64,000 bases of DNA from Actinomycetales bacterium (GCA_018970025.1 JAGWXF010000014.1:1-64000); one strand, 5' to 3'; positions 45,831-55,371 are shown, numbered from the stretch's first letter. Numbers and translations: made by a program. Notes: generated by a model not told the origin, from the sequence alone.

Positions 45831-47039
45831 GTGTCCGCATGTGCCGCGCGACCCCTCCCATCGATCCTGATCGGCTGGGCCCTCAGCAGGGCCCTGCTCC
45901 TCGGGCAGGTCCTGGCATTCGGTGACGCGTACCTCGGGGATGTCCGCCTGTACGCCCTGTGGTCAACCCTCCTCGCCAGCGGCCACTATCCGGCTGGCGA
46001 TCCGTTCTGGCAGTACCCGCCCGGGGCGGGGCTGCTGTTCGCGGTACTGGCATTCCTCGGCCCGCGGCCGGTGGCGTCCTTCATCGGGCTCGCACTGCTC
46101 GCCGATGCGGCAACCCTGGGCATGCTGATCCGCCGGGCAATGACCACGCCAGGAGACGCCGCTGGTTCCCTGACGTGGCTTGGCCCAGCCGCATGGGTCG
46201 TCGGCGGCCTGGCGATCGGACCCGTCCTGCTGACCCGCTTCGACGTCTTCCCGACCGCCCTGGCGGTAGCGGCCCTGCTGATGGCTGCCCGGCCGTGGGC
46301 GAGCGGCGCGCTCGCGGGGATGGGGGCCCTGCTGAAGGCCTGGCCGATCCTCATGGTGGCCACGGTCCGGCGACGCTCGCTGCCGCGCGCGGCCATCGCG
46401 GCCGTGGGCGTCATAACGGCTGGCGCACTGGGCCTTTCGCTGTGGGCCCCTGGGTCAGGGTCGTTCATCGGCGGCCAGGGCAGCCGAGGGCTGCAGGTCG
46501 AGTCAGTTGCAGCGCTGCCCTATGCCGTGCTCGGCGCCTTCGGGGCCAAGCCGGACATCGTGCTGCGCTTCGGCGCGTTCGAGATCGACGATCCAGGAGC
46601 ACCGTCAGTCGGCCTGGCACTGACCCTGCTTGGCCTCCTCGCGATCGGCTGGATCGTCATCTGGCGCCTGCTCGGCCGGCTGGAGTCGATCGCTCCTGGC
46701 GACGTCGGCCTGGCGCTGATCCTCATCAGCGTGGCCACGAGTCGGGTCAACTCCCCGCAGTACTCGGTCTGGCTGGTCGGCATCGCAGCTGCAGCGGCCT
46801 GCGATCAGGGCTCACGCCTGCGCCGAGTGGTCGCGCTCCTGATCGCCATGGCCGCAGTCACGCAGGCGCTCTTCCCATGGGCATACGGCTCATACCTCGA
46901 CACCGAGGGCTACGCCGTGGCCCTCCAGGCCGCCCGCATCGGGCTGCTGCTGGCAGCCACGGCCTCGGCTACCTTGCTGCTGATCGCCCCGACGAGCGTC
47001 GGGCGCATCCCCCTCGTGCGAGCCCTCGTGCGCCCATGA
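45786..47039 (+). CDS. GT87/DUF2029-type polyprenol-dependent mannosyltransferase
   Basis: A 417-residue membrane protein with about ten helices. After the repeat-encoded N-terminus, the first loop contains 'GDAYLGDVRLYALWSTLLAS' and 'DPFWQYPPGAGLL', in the pattern of GT-C mannosyltransferases (DUF2029). Further on come 'LLTRFDVFPTALAVAALL' and 'GALLKAWPILM'. Related actinobacterial enzymes add alpha-1,2-mannose to lipoarabinomannan precursors. The exact linkage is unknown. The leaderless promoter supports the first GTG. Confidence 0.75.
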   Translation: MFGRAVFGRAVFSRAVSACAARPLPSILIGWALSRALLLGQVLAFGDAYLGDVRLYALWSTLLASGHYPAGDPFWQYPPGAGLLFAVLAFLGPRPVASFIGLALLADAATLGMLIRRAMTTPGDAAGSLTWLGPAAWVVGGLAIGPVLLTRFDVFPTALAVAALLMAARPWASGALAGMGALLKAWPILMVATVRRRSLPRAAIAAVGVITAGALGLSLWAPGSGSFIGGQGSRGLQVESVAALPYAVLGAFGAKPDIVLRFGAFEIDDPGAPSVGLALTLLGLLAIGWIVIWRLLGRLESIAPGDVGLALILISVATSRVNSPQYSVWLVGIAAAAACDQGSRLRRVVALLIAMAAVTQALFPWAYGSYLDTEGYAVALQAARIGLLLAATASATLLLIAPTSVGRIPLVRALVRP

Positions 47040-47065
47040 CGGGCTGCCAGACGGGATGCCCGCGG

Positions 47066-47272
47066 TCAACCCGCTCGACGCCGACGGTCGGGCTCGGTGG
47101 GAACGAGTCGGAGCGGCGGCACAAGGCCGGCATCGGCCAGGACCTGCAGGGCGGGGCCGTGCTCGTCGGCGATCTCAACCCTGGCTCCCGCGGGGGGGCC
47201 CAGGAGCACCGACACCACGCAGTCGCCGCAGGCCGGACCAGCAACCGCGCACGCATCACAGTCAATGAGCAT
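47066..47272 (-). CDS. Small four-cysteine protein
   Basis: A 68-residue protein starting MLIDCDACAVAGPACGDC: C5-x2-C8-x6-C15-x2-C18, which could bind zinc or an iron-sulfur cluster. The rest, 'VSVLLGPPAGARVEI' and 'VLADAGLVPPLRLVP', is conserved-looking in actinobacterial homologues I recall near this locus. Function unknown. TACGCT six bases before the ATG marks a leaderless start, which rules out the longer frame reaching 47557. Confidence 0.75.
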   Translation of the reverse strand: MLIDCDACAVAGPACGDCVVSVLLGPPAGARVEIADEHGPALQVLADAGLVPPLRLVPTEPDRRRRAG

Positions 47273-47278
47273 GCCGGC

Positions 47279-47284
47279 AGCGTA
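47279..47284 (-). promoter_or_regulatory. Leaderless -10 (TACGCT) for the four-cysteine protein
   Basis: TACGCT on the minus strand, then GCCGGC, then the ATG at 47272. Confidence 0.55.
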
Positions 47285-47322
47285 GGAGGACCCCCTGACA
47301 CGCATGCCAGGTCGCCCAGGGC

Positions 47323-47601
47323 CTACGGGCCTCCGTCGCCCGGTGCCTCTCGATCGGGGCCACCGAAGGCGGGCCTGGGCACGAGCAGCACCTGATCGCT
47401 CGCCGAGCACCAGCGGCACTGCACCTGCTCGACGTCGTCCTGGAGCACGTCTCGCTCCTCCACGACAGCCGCACCGGCCATGTCGAGATGCCAGAACTCG
47501 CGGACCCGGGTCGTGCGGACCACGTCGAACCGGGTGAGGTTTCCGCAGTGCCCGCACCGGAATCGGGACTGGTCATCAGGGAGCTCGGCCACGGCCGACA
47601 C
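47323..47601 (-). CDS. Small zinc-ribbon protein
   Basis: A 92-residue protein with CGHC (16-19) and CRWC (62-65), a four-cysteine zinc ribbon, and the actinobacterial string 'FRCGHCGNLTRFDVVRT'. It may be an RNA- or DNA-binding ribbon; the function is unknown. The GTG at 47601 follows TATCGT directly; a second in-frame GTG at 47592 lies nine bases from that hexamer and is equally plausible. It precedes the four-cysteine gene and is divergent from the DnaQ-UvrC gene. Confidence 0.75.
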   Translation of the reverse strand: MSAVAELPDDQSRFRCGHCGNLTRFDVVRTTRVREFWHLDMAGAAVVEERDVLQDDVEQVQCRWCSASDQVLLVPRPAFGGPDREAPGDGGP

Positions 47602-47650
47602 GATACCCAGCCAACCCTGCGCGACCGGCCCCGGCGGTCACCGGCAATCT

Positions 47651-47698
47651 CAGCCCGCGTCCACATGTCAGCCCGCGTCCACATGTCAGCCCGCATCC
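47651..47698. repeat. 18-base tandem repeat upstream of the DnaQ-UvrC gene (2.7 copies)
   Basis: CAGCCCGCGTCCACATGT at 47651-47668 and 47669-47686, then 12 bases at 47687-47698. It ends just before the TAGGTT -10. Confidence 0.88.
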
Positions 47699-47699
47699 G

Positions 47700-47705
47700 T
47701 AGGTT
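47700..47705 (+). promoter_or_regulatory. -10 (TAGGTT) for the DnaQ-UvrC gene
   Basis: TAGGTT then seven bases then GTG at 47713. Confidence 0.45.
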
Positions 47706-47712
47706 CGGCGGC

Positions 47713-49485
47713 GTGACCGGTCAGCTCCGCCTCGACGATCTCGGCACCCCCCTGTCCGACGCCACGTTCGTGATCCTCGATCTGGAGACCACCGGCGGGA
47801 GTCCGGCAGAAGCCGGCATCACCGAGATCGGCGCCGTCAAGGTCCAGGCCGGCCAGGTCATCGGCGAGTTCGCGAGCCTGGTCAACCCAGGCTCGCCGAT
47901 TCCGGCCTACATCGCCGCCCTGACCGGCATCACCGACACCCTGGTTGCCAACGCGCCCCCGCTGGCGGCGGTCCTCCCCGGCCTGCTGGAGTTCATCCGG
48001 GGCGCGGTCCTGGTGGCGCACAACGCGCCCTACGACGTCGGGTTCCTCAAGGGCGCCTGCGCTCGACACGAGCACCCCTGGCCGGGGCCGCCGGTCCTTG
48101 ACACGGCTCGGCTCGCGCGGGTGTGCCTGCACCGCGATGAGGTCCGCAACTGCAAGCTGGCCACCCTTGCCACCCACTTCCGCACCCAGGCGACCCCGTC
48201 CCATCGAGCCCTCGACGACGCCCGCGCGACGACCGAGGTCTTCCACGCCCTGCTCGAGCGAGCCGGCAGCTTCGGGGTCATGACGGTGGAGGACGCCATG
48301 GCGTTCACCTCACGAGTGTCCGCCCAGCAGCGAACCAAGCGGCACCTGGCCGATGGCCTGCCGGACTCCCCGGGCGTCTACGTCTTCCAGGACCAGCAGG
48401 GCACCGCCCTGTACGTGGGTCGTTCGCGCAGCATCCGCCGGCGCGTGCGCACCTACTTCACCGCTTCCGAGACCCGGCGCCGGATGACCGAGATGATCGC
48501 GATTGCGACCCGGGTCCAGCCGATCGCCTGCGCGACCGACCTCGAGGCCCGGGTGCGAGAAGTGCGCCTGATCGCAGCGGAGCAGCCGCGATACAACCGG
48601 GCATCCAAGCGACCCCACGCCCAGGTCTGGCTGGCCCTGACGGCGGGTCACGCGTCGCGGCTGAGCATCGTTCGTCGCGTCACCCCCGCGCACCTGGCGC
48701 ACCTCGGCCCATTCACCAGCCGGCAGCAGGCACAGACGGTCGCCGAGGCGATTGCGATGGCCTTCGGGCTGCGCACCTGTACTACCCGAATGCCCGCCCG
48801 CCGGGCCCCCGATGATGAGGGCTGCCTTGCTGCGGCCCTTGGCCAGTGCCTGGCCCCATGCCGCCGAGATCACCAGGGCGATGCCTACGCTGCCGCAGTC
48901 GCACGAGCATGCCGCGCCCTGCAGGGAGATGCCTCCCCCGTCATCGACGCACTGCAGGCTCGGATGGCATCGGCAGCCGAGCAGGCACGCTACGAGGAGG
49001 CGGCTGCATGGCGGGATCGGCTGGCCTGCGTCGTGCAGGCCAGCCTGCGCAGCCATCGGCGTCGATCCCTGGCACGCTGCGGCCAGCTCGTGGCAGCGCG
49101 ACCCACTGCAGAGGGCGGATGGGAGGCGCACTGCATTCGATACGGCGTGCTCGCCAGCGCGATGGTCATCCCGCCCGGGCACGACCCGAGGAGTGCCATC
49201 GAGGCCCTCATCAGCAGCGCGGCCCAGATCGATCCACCCGATGTCGAGATCACGGCCGGCCTCGACGAGGAGGCCGGTCTCATCCTGGACTGGCTCGACT
49301 CAGGCGGAGTCCGGCTGGTCGTCGCCTCCACGCCCCTGTCGATGCCCATCGGCTGCGGCGGCGCGCTCGCCGCTCGCCTGGCCAGCCTGGCCGGTGACTC
49401 CGCGATCGAGCGGCACTGGTCAGCGGGCGAGCGACCCCTCGGCCCGCCCGCCGGGGCGGTCAGCCGGATGCGAGCCGCTGGCTGA
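47713..49485 (+). CDS. DnaQ-like exonuclease fused to UvrC-like GIY-YIG nuclease
   Basis: A 590-residue hybrid. N-terminal DEDD exonuclease: 'FVILDLETTGGSPAEAGITEIGA', 'VLVAHNAPYDVGFL' and 'SHRALDDARATTEVF'. Then a GIY-YIG domain: 'GVYVFQDQQGTALYVGRSRSIRRRVRTYF' with 'EVRLIAAEQPRYN'. A UvrB-binding-like coiled segment 'MASAAEQARYEEAAAWRDRL' follows. This is the Rv2191 / Cho-like architecture, probably acting in nucleotide excision repair or replication-linked repair. I choose the GTG at 47713 because the upstream frame is repeat sequence. The last 26 bases overlap trpD on the other strand. Confidence 0.88.
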   Translation: MTGQLRLDDLGTPLSDATFVILDLETTGGSPAEAGITEIGAVKVQAGQVIGEFASLVNPGSPIPAYIAALTGITDTLVANAPPLAAVLPGLLEFIRGAVLVAHNAPYDVGFLKGACARHEHPWPGPPVLDTARLARVCLHRDEVRNCKLATLATHFRTQATPSHRALDDARATTEVFHALLERAGSFGVMTVEDAMAFTSRVSAQQRTKRHLADGLPDSPGVYVFQDQQGTALYVGRSRSIRRRVRTYFTASETRRRMTEMIAIATRVQPIACATDLEARVREVRLIAAEQPRYNRASKRPHAQVWLALTAGHASRLSIVRRVTPAHLAHLGPFTSRQQAQTVAEAIAMAFGLRTCTTRMPARRAPDDEGCLAAALGQCLAPCRRDHQGDAYAAAVARACRALQGDASPVIDALQARMASAAEQARYEEAAAWRDRLACVVQASLRSHRRRSLARCGQLVAARPTAEGGWEAHCIRYGVLASAMVIPPGHDPRSAIEALISSAAQIDPPDVEITAGLDEEAGLILDWLDSGGVRLVVASTPLSMPIGCGGALAARLASLAGDSAIERHWSAGERPLGPPAGAVSRMRAAG

Positions 49486-50551
49486 CCGCGACCCACCGCT
49501 CCAGCAGGGCACCGGCGGCCCCGGAGTCCAGCACCCGACGCACCCCGGGGAGCTCCTTGCCGACCCGAGCCATCACGGTCCCGTCCGGGGCACCCTGGGT
49601 GGCCCGCCAGGCGACCAGCGCCGCCGCCGCGTTGACGGCGACCGCTTCCTTGATCGCCAGGATGCGCGAGCGCTCATGATCGGGCACCGCGCTCGCACCG
49701 AGCGCCATGCGCAGCAGGTCCGCATTGCGGGCGGGGTCGTCGCCAGCGAGGTCCGCTGCGCTGCCAGGTGCCAGGCCAAGTGCCGCGGGCTCGATCGCTT
49801 CGACTCGGATGGCCGAGCCGGTCGCATCCCAGACCATGGTCCGGGCCCCGATCGAGATCTCGTCGAGGCCATCGTCCCCGCGCACCACGAGGGCTCGCAC
49901 GCCTCGACGTGCGAGCACCTCGGCCATCAGGGGAGCCCGCTCGACATCGGCGCAGCCGATGAGCGCAGCCCCGGCCAGCGCTGGGTTCGTCAGCGGGCCG
50001 AGGATGTTGAACACCGTCGGCACCCCGAGCTCACGCCGGGGGGCCGCCGCATGGCGCATCGCCGGATGGTGCACCGGCGCGAAGGCGAAGCCGATGCCGA
50101 CCTCGTCGACGCACCTACCGACGTCCGGCGCCGGGAGGCTGATCGCTAGGCCGAGCTCCTCGAGCACATCGGCTGTCCCCGTCCGCGACGACGCCGCGCG
50201 GTTCCCGTGCTTGACCACCCGTGCTCCGCTGGCAGCGCAAACCAGTGCGGCCATCGTGGAGATGTTGACCGAGCCCGAGTGATCGCCCCCCGTGCCGACC
50301 ACATCCAGGACGACAGGCTCGACCGGGACCCGCTCCGCTCGCAGCAGCATCGAGTCGACCAGGGCCTGAACCTCAGCCGGGGTCTCCCCCTTCGCCCGCA
50401 GCCCGACGGCGAAGCCGGCAATCTGCGCATCGGTTGCCCGCCCGTCGAGGATGGCATCCATGGCCCAGGCCGCATCCGGCTGACTCAGGTCGCGGCCCTC
50501 CACGAGGGCCCTGATGACCGCAGGCCACCCCCCCGCAGGGCTATCCGGCAC
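49460..50551 (-). CDS. trpD: Anthranilate phosphoribosyltransferase
   Basis: A 363-residue enzyme of tryptophan synthesis. The PRPP site is '[16 protein letters not shown]' (about residues 86-101), with '[22 protein letters not shown]' and the metal site in '[10 protein letters not shown]'. It transfers phosphoribose to anthranilate. The GTG at 50551 overlaps the end of the pseudo-receiver gene by 11 bases, so expression is coupled. Position and strand match Rv2192c. Longer starts up to 50662 would run into the upstream gene. Confidence 0.92.
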   Translation of the reverse strand: MPDSPAGGWPAVIRALVEGRDLSQPDAAWAMDAILDGRATDAQIAGFAVGLRAKGETPAEVQALVDSMLLRAERVPVEPVVLDVVGTGGDHSGSVNISTMAALVCAASGARVVKHGNRAASSRTGTADVLEELGLAISLPAPDVGRCVDEVGIGFAFAPVHHPAMRHAAAPRRELGVPTVFNILGPLTNPALAGAALIGCADVERAPLMAEVLARRGVRALVVRGDDGLDEISIGARTMVWDATGSAIRVEAIEPAALGLAPGSAADLAGDDPARNADLLRMALGASAVPDHERSRILAIKEAVAVNAAAALVAWRATQGAPDGTVMARVGKELPGVRRVLDSGAAGALLERWVAVSQRLASG

Positions 50552-50975
50552 TGATCGCAAGCCGGCCCCGAAGCAGGCAGGCAGCTGCCTGCGCCAGGGC
50601 CATCGCGTTGATGGGATGCGCTGCGACCGCATCGGCCCGCGACCAGGTGGCCAGCCAGGCATCCTGCGGCCGGGCGATCAGCAGCAGAATGGGCGGGCAG
50701 CGGTAGATCTCGTCCTTCAACTGCCTGGCCATGCCCATGCCGCCGGCCGGAACTGCCTCGCCGTCCAGGATGAACAGGTCCACGCCGCCGGCATCGGCCA
50801 CGCTCAGCAGCACCGCCTCGGTGGCCACCTCGTGGTACTCCACGGCGGGCAGGTCAGCCGCCGGGCGCCTGCCAAGGGCGAGCATGACATCCCGGCGGAC
50901 GCTGCGGTCATCGCTGTAGACGACGATCTTCAACGGCTTGCGAGCAGTCGTGGCTGCACCGTGCGCATCAGTCAC
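50541..50975 (-). CDS. Single-domain receiver-like protein
   Basis: A 144-residue CheY-like fold: '[21 protein letters not shown]' (acidic pair SDD), '[18 protein letters not shown]' with an Asp at the phospho-acceptor position, '[14 protein letters not shown]' where the conserved Lys is lost, and '[12 protein letters not shown]' with His before the usual Pro. No output domain follows. It may be a phosphorylation-independent adaptor. The GTG is leaderless (TACAGT, six bases). It sits divergently from ctaE and runs into trpD. Confidence 0.75.
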   Translation of the reverse strand: MTDAHGAATTARKPLKIVVYSDDRSVRRDVMLALGRRPAADLPAVEYHEVATEAVLLSVADAGGVDLFILDGEAVPAGGMGMARQLKDEIYRCPPILLLIARPQDAWLATWSRADAVAAHPINAMALAQAAACLLRGRLAISAG

Positions 50976-50981
50976 AGCGGC

Positions 50982-50987
50982 ACTGTA
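50982..50987 (-). promoter_or_regulatory. Leaderless -10 (TACAGT) for the receiver-trpD operon
   Basis: TACAGT on the minus strand, then GCCGCT, then the GTG at 50975. Confidence 0.6.
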
Positions 50988-51029
50988 GTCACCCCGGGGG
51001 GTCACAGCGCATCCAGGCGTGCCATCTGC

Positions 51030-51035
51030 CAGACT
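51030..51035 (+). promoter_or_regulatory. Possible leaderless -10 (CAGACT) for ctaE
   Basis: CAGACT then CCACCC then GTG at 51042. The first base departs from TANNNT, as at the ALDH7 gene. Confidence 0.4.
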
Positions 51036-51041
51036 CCACCC

Positions 51042-51647
51042 GTGGCAACGGCAACAACAGTCCCCTCTGCATACGCGCACGCACCGGCGAACCGCCCGAA
51101 CATGGTTGCCATCGGCACCATCGTCTGGCTCTCCAGCGAGCTGATGTTCTTCGCGGCGCTGTTCGCGATGTACTTCACCCTGCGGGCGGTCAATCCCGAG
51201 CTGTGGGCGGAGGAAACGAAGCTCCTCAATATCCCCTTCGCCAGCGTGAACACCACCGTGCTCGTGCTGTCGTCGGTGACCTGCCAGCTCGGCGTGTTCG
51301 CCGCCGAGCGCGGCAACGTCAAGGGCCTGCGCCGCTGGTTCATCATCACCTTCCTGATGGGTGCATTCTTCATCGGCGGCCAGGTGACCGAGTACGCCCT
51401 CCTGGTCAGCGAGGGCATCACGCTCCGCGACAGCGCCTATGGCACCGCCTTCTTCCTGACGACCGGCTTCCACGGCCTGCACGTCACCGGCGGCCTCATC
51501 GCCTTCCTGTTCGTCCTGGCCACCACATACGTGTCCAAGACGTTCACCCACGACCAGGCCACCCGAGCGATCGTCACGTCCTATTACTGGCACTTCGTCG
51601 ACGTTGTCTGGATCGCGCTGTTCTTCATGATCTACGTTCTGAAGTGA
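51042..51647 (+). CDS. ctaE: Cytochrome aa3 oxidase subunit III
   Basis: A 201-residue membrane protein with five helices, the short actinobacterial form of subunit III. Marks are '[20 protein letters not shown]', '[23 protein letters not shown]' and the ending '[17 protein letters not shown]' plus '[19 protein letters not shown]'. It stabilises the oxidase core. The GTG at 51042 gives the expected length. It starts the ctaE-qcrC-qcrA-qcrB run, matching Rv2193-Rv2196. Confidence 0.93.
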   Translation: MATATTVPSAYAHAPANRPNMVAIGTIVWLSSELMFFAALFAMYFTLRAVNPELWAEETKLLNIPFASVNTTVLVLSSVTCQLGVFAAERGNVKGLRRWFIITFLMGAFFIGGQVTEYALLVSEGITLRDSAYGTAFFLTTGFHGLHVTGGLIAFLFVLATTYVSKTFTHDQATRAIVTSYYWHFVDVVWIALFFMIYVLK

Positions 51648-51722
51648 CCTCGCAGCATCGGCGGTGACGAGCACCCCGGTGCCCAGCGACAGCGAAACCG
51701 TCCCAGGAAGGTGTGAACAAGC

Positions 51723-52508
51723 GTGAAGTTCCTAGCCGCCAGGCGGCGAAGCCCCATCGTCGCGTCGTCGCTGCTGATCCTCGCGCTTGGGGCGACAGGA
51801 GCGGTCTACGCCGCGGTCGCCAGCGTGCAGCCGGCCGTGGCAGCCGTCGGCGCGCAGACCCAGGTCGAGGACGGCAAGAAGCTGTACCTGGAGGGCTGCT
51901 CCTCGTGCCACGGCATGCAGGGCCAGGGCGCGGGGACGGGGCCGACCCTGATCGGCGTCGGGGCCGCCTCGGTCGACTTCCAGGTCTCGTCCGGACGCAT
52001 GCCCCTGGCCGCTCCGGGCGCCCAGGCCGTCGCCAAGGACCCCAGCTACACCCCGGAGGAGGTCGCCGCACTGTCGGCCTACGTCGCCTCCCTCGCCCCC
52101 GGGCCTGCGATTCCCACGGCCGAGCAGCTGGACTTCGCTGACGCCGACGTCGCCGAGGGCGGTGTGCTGTACCGGGTCAACTGCGCCCAGTGCCATCAGG
52201 CCGCCGGCCAGGGCGGTGCCCTGACGCAGGGCAAGTACGCGCCCAGCCTCATGGAGGCGACGCCCAAGGAGATGTACGAGGCCATGATCACCGGGCCGCA
52301 GAGCATGCCGGTGTTCGCCGACTCCACACTCCCGGAGCAAGACAAGAAGGCGATCATGGCGTACATCACCGCCATGCAGGAGGCGTCCAGCCCCGGCGGC
52401 CTGTCCCTGGGGCGGCTCGGGCCAGTCACCGAGGGCCTGTTCGTGTGGACCGCAGTAGCCGCTGCCCTCGTCGGGGCAGCCGTCTGGATCGGAATCAAGG
52501 CACGATGA
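51723..52508 (+). CDS. qcrC: Menaquinol-cytochrome c reductase diheme cytochrome c subunit
   Basis: A 261-residue membrane-anchored diheme cytochrome. An N-terminal signal/anchor helix is followed by two heme-attachment motifs, CSSCH (about residues 59-63) and CAQCH (about 158-162), with a C-terminal membrane helix. It passes electrons directly to the aa3 oxidase in the actinobacterial supercomplex, replacing soluble cytochrome c. AGGAAGG lies 11 bases before the GTG. ATGA overlap to qcrA. Confidence 0.94.
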   Translation: MKFLAARRRSPIVASSLLILALGATGAVYAAVASVQPAVAAVGAQTQVEDGKKLYLEGCSSCHGMQGQGAGTGPTLIGVGAASVDFQVSSGRMPLAAPGAQAVAKDPSYTPEEVAALSAYVASLAPGPAIPTAEQLDFADADVAEGGVLYRVNCAQCHQAAGQGGALTQGKYAPSLMEATPKEMYEAMITGPQSMPVFADSTLPEQDKKAIMAYITAMQEASSPGGLSLGRLGPVTEGLFVWTAVAAALVGAAVWIGIKAR

Positions 52509-53608
52509 GCGAAATCACCAGGCACGAGTCCGGATCAGCGCCCGCCACCGGGCATGGGGCACCGTCGGGTCACGGTGATGCTCCTGCCAGGCTCGGGCAC
52601 TCCCCCGTCGCTGACGTCCCGCACCGACCGCGAGTGACCGACACCGACCCGAAGGCTGCGCGCCGGGCCGAGCGCCAGGTGTCGTTCATGTTCCTGCTGG
52701 CGGTGCTGCTGTTCATCGCATTCGTCGTGGCCTACGTCATGATCGATCCCCGGGCGACGATCTACATCCCCGTATTCGGCGTCGTCGAGGCGATGAATGT
52801 CGCCCTCGGCGCCTGCCTCGGCGCGGGGGTGTTCCTCATCGGCGCCGCTGCCATCCAGTGGGCCAAGAAGCTGATGCCCGACGTGGAGGTCGTGCAGCAG
52901 CGGCATGGCATGCCCTCCGAAACTGAGGCCACCGCCGAGGCCGCCGCTAACTACGAGCGGGGCCGCGATGAGTCCGGCTTCGCCCGCTTCACGATGATCC
53001 GTCGGACGATGATCGCCGCCCTTGCGATCTTCCCCATCCCCATCATCGTGCTGCTGCGCGACCTGTGGGCCACTCCCCCAGGGAGCCCGAGCCCGGCGCA
53101 GATCCTGTCGACGACGCTCTGGCGCGATGGCCTGCGGATCGTGCCCGACACCGGCGACACGACCGGGGAGGGCGTGGAGGGAATCCGCCCGGAGGACGTC
53201 CCGGTCGGCGGCCTGGTCTCCGCCCTGCCCATCGACATCATGGAAGTGCAGAAGGCCGAGCACAACCTCAATGCCCGCGGGAAGGCCGCGATCATCCTGG
53301 TGCGAATGGAGCCGGGCGAGATCCGCTCCCAGCAGGGCGACGGCTGGGATTACCAGGGCATCCTCGCCTATTCCAAGATCTGCACCCATGTCGGCTGCCC
53401 GATTGCCCTCTACGAGCACCGCACGCACCACCTGCTGTGCCCGTGCCACCAGTCGACGTTCGACCTCGCCGACTCGGGCAATGTCGTCTTCGGCCCGGCC
53501 GCTCGCCGGATGCCGCAGTTGCCGATCGGCGTAGACGAGGCAGGATTCCTCGTGGCGAAGTCCGACTTCACTGAGCCCATCGGACCAAGTTTCTGGGAGC
53601 GCGCATGA
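52505..53608 (+). CDS. qcrA: Rieske iron-sulfur subunit of the bc complex
   Basis: A 367-residue protein with three predicted membrane helices in the N-terminal 210 residues and a C-terminal Rieske domain. Cluster ligands are in CTHVGCPIAL (Cys, His) and CPCHQSTFDL (Cys, His). The N-terminal 40 residues are His/Gly-rich and disordered. The ATG at 52505 overlaps the qcrC stop; the longer frame from 52190 is not used. ATGA overlap to qcrB. Confidence 0.94.
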   Translation: MSEITRHESGSAPATGHGAPSGHGDAPARLGHSPVADVPHRPRVTDTDPKAARRAERQVSFMFLLAVLLFIAFVVAYVMIDPRATIYIPVFGVVEAMNVALGACLGAGVFLIGAAAIQWAKKLMPDVEVVQQRHGMPSETEATAEAAANYERGRDESGFARFTMIRRTMIAALAIFPIPIIVLLRDLWATPPGSPSPAQILSTTLWRDGLRIVPDTGDTTGEGVEGIRPEDVPVGGLVSALPIDIMEVQKAEHNLNARGKAAIILVRMEPGEIRSQQGDGWDYQGILAYSKICTHVGCPIALYEHRTHHLLCPCHQSTFDLADSGNVVFGPAARRMPQLPIGVDEAGFLVAKSDFTEPIGPSFWERA

Positions 53609-55371
53609 GCACCAAGGCACCGGCCGTACCGGGGTCGTCGCCCGTCGACAAGGCGGGCGGCGCGGCGGCCACGTTCGTCGATCAGCGTCTGGGCAGCAAC
53701 CGCTTCCTCGCCCGCAACCTGGGCAAGGTCTTCCCGGATCACTGGTCGTTCATGCTCGGCGAGATCGTGCTGTACAGCTTCATCGTCATCCTGCTCACCG
53801 GCACCTACCTGACGCTCTTCTTCAAGCCATCCATGGTGGAGGTCGTCTACGACGGGTCGTACGTCCCGCTCAAGGGCGTGCAGATGTCCGAGGCCTATGC
53901 ATCGACCCTGGACATCAGCTTCGACGTCCGGGGCGGGCTGCTGATCCGCCAGATGCACCACTGGGCCGCACTGATCTTCGTGGCAGCGATGGCGGTCCAC
54001 GCCTTCCGGGTGTTCTTCACCGGCGCCTACCGCAAGCCCCGCGAGTTCAACTGGCTCGTCGGGGTCGTCCTGCTCACCCTGGCATTGGCAGCCGGGTTCA
54101 CCGGCTACTCGCTGCCCGACGACCTGCTCTCCGGCACCGGCCTGCAGATCATCCGAGGAATCCTGCAGGCGATCCCCGTCGTCGGGACCTGGGCCGCATT
54201 CCTCGTCTTCGGCGGCGAGTACCCCGGGACGGACATCATCTCCCGGCTGTACTCCGCGCACATCCTGCTCGTCCCCGGCCTGATCCTGGCCATGGTCACC
54301 GTCCACCTGATCATGGTCTGGACTCAGAAGCACACGCAGTTCCCCGGCCCAGGGCGCACGAACGACAACGTGGTCGGCTATCCGCTGATGCCCGTCTACA
54401 TGGCCAAGGCCGGCGGCTTCTTCTTCGTCGTCTTCGGCATCATCGCTCTCATCGGCGGGCTCGCCACCATCAACCCGATCTGGATCTTCGGCCCCTACAC
54501 CCCGGACCAGGTCACTGCCGGGACCCAGCCCGACTGGTACATCGGCTGGCTCGACGGCGCGCTGCGGCTCATGCCCAACGTGGAGTCGGTCGTCTTCGGC
54601 TACACGATCTCGTGGAACGTGTTCATCCCATCAGTCGTCATTCCGGGGATCCTGTTCACGGGCATGGCCCTGTACCCATTCATCGAGGCGTGGGTGACGG
54701 GCGATAAGCGCGAGCACAACCTGCTCGAGCGGCCGCGCAACGCGCCGGTCCGTACCGGTATCGGCGTCATGGCCATCGTGTTCTACGGCCTGCTGTGGAT
54801 CGGCGGCGGCAACGACCTGATCGCGACCGCGTTCAACCTCTCGATCAACTCGATCTCGTGGACCCTGCGGATCAGCCTCATCGTGCTGCCGCCGATCGCC
54901 TTCTACGTGACCAAGCGCATCTGCCTGGGCCTGCAGCGCCGCGACCGGGAGAAGCTGCTGCACGGCTACGAGTCGGGCCGGATCCTGCGCCTGCCGCATG
55001 GCGAGTTCATCGAGGTTCATGAGCCGCTCACGGTGAAGGAGAAGGCCGTCATCATGAGCAAGGTCGATCATGCACCCCTTCCCCTGCCGGAGAAGGCGGA
55101 CGCCGATGGCGTGCGCAACAAGTGGTATCGCGTCAAGCGCCTGCAGTCGCGCCTGAGCGGGTTCTTCTACGGCGCCAACATCCCACGGCCGACCGACGCC
55201 GAGATCGAGGCAGCCCAGCATCATGCTGGCCAAGACGCGGCCCTCGAGGCTCCGCTGCACGCGTACGAGGATGCCGACCAGATCCAGGCCTTCCACGGAG
55301 GGGTACTCCACCACCCGGGGATGCCTGCCACCAATGCGGAGCAGGCGTCGGGAAGCCCATCCGGGCACTAG
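53605..55371 (+). CDS. qcrB: Cytochrome b subunit of the bc complex
   Basis: A 588-residue membrane protein. Heme-ligand histidines are in 'QMHHWAALIFVAAMAVHAFRV' (first pair) and 'YSAHILLVPGLILAMVTVHLI' (second pair). The quinol site includes 'PDWYIGWLDGALRLMP'. The C-terminal extension of about 130 residues beyond the core is typical of actinobacteria. It is last of the operon. A strong hairpin follows 12 bases after the stop. Confidence 0.94.
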   Translation: MSTKAPAVPGSSPVDKAGGAAATFVDQRLGSNRFLARNLGKVFPDHWSFMLGEIVLYSFIVILLTGTYLTLFFKPSMVEVVYDGSYVPLKGVQMSEAYASTLDISFDVRGGLLIRQMHHWAALIFVAAMAVHAFRVFFTGAYRKPREFNWLVGVVLLTLALAAGFTGYSLPDDLLSGTGLQIIRGILQAIPVVGTWAAFLVFGGEYPGTDIISRLYSAHILLVPGLILAMVTVHLIMVWTQKHTQFPGPGRTNDNVVGYPLMPVYMAKAGGFFFVVFGIIALIGGLATINPIWIFGPYTPDQVTAGTQPDWYIGWLDGALRLMPNVESVVFGYTISWNVFIPSVVIPGILFTGMALYPFIEAWVTGDKREHNLLERPRNAPVRTGIGVMAIVFYGLLWIGGGNDLIATAFNLSINSISWTLRISLIVLPPIAFYVTKRICLGLQRRDREKLLHGYESGRILRLPHGEFIEVHEPLTVKEKAVIMSKVDHAPLPLPEKADADGVRNKWYRVKRLQSRLSGFFYGANIPRPTDAEIEAAQHHAGQDAALEAPLHAYEDADQIQAFHGGVLHHPGMPATNAEQASGSPSGH

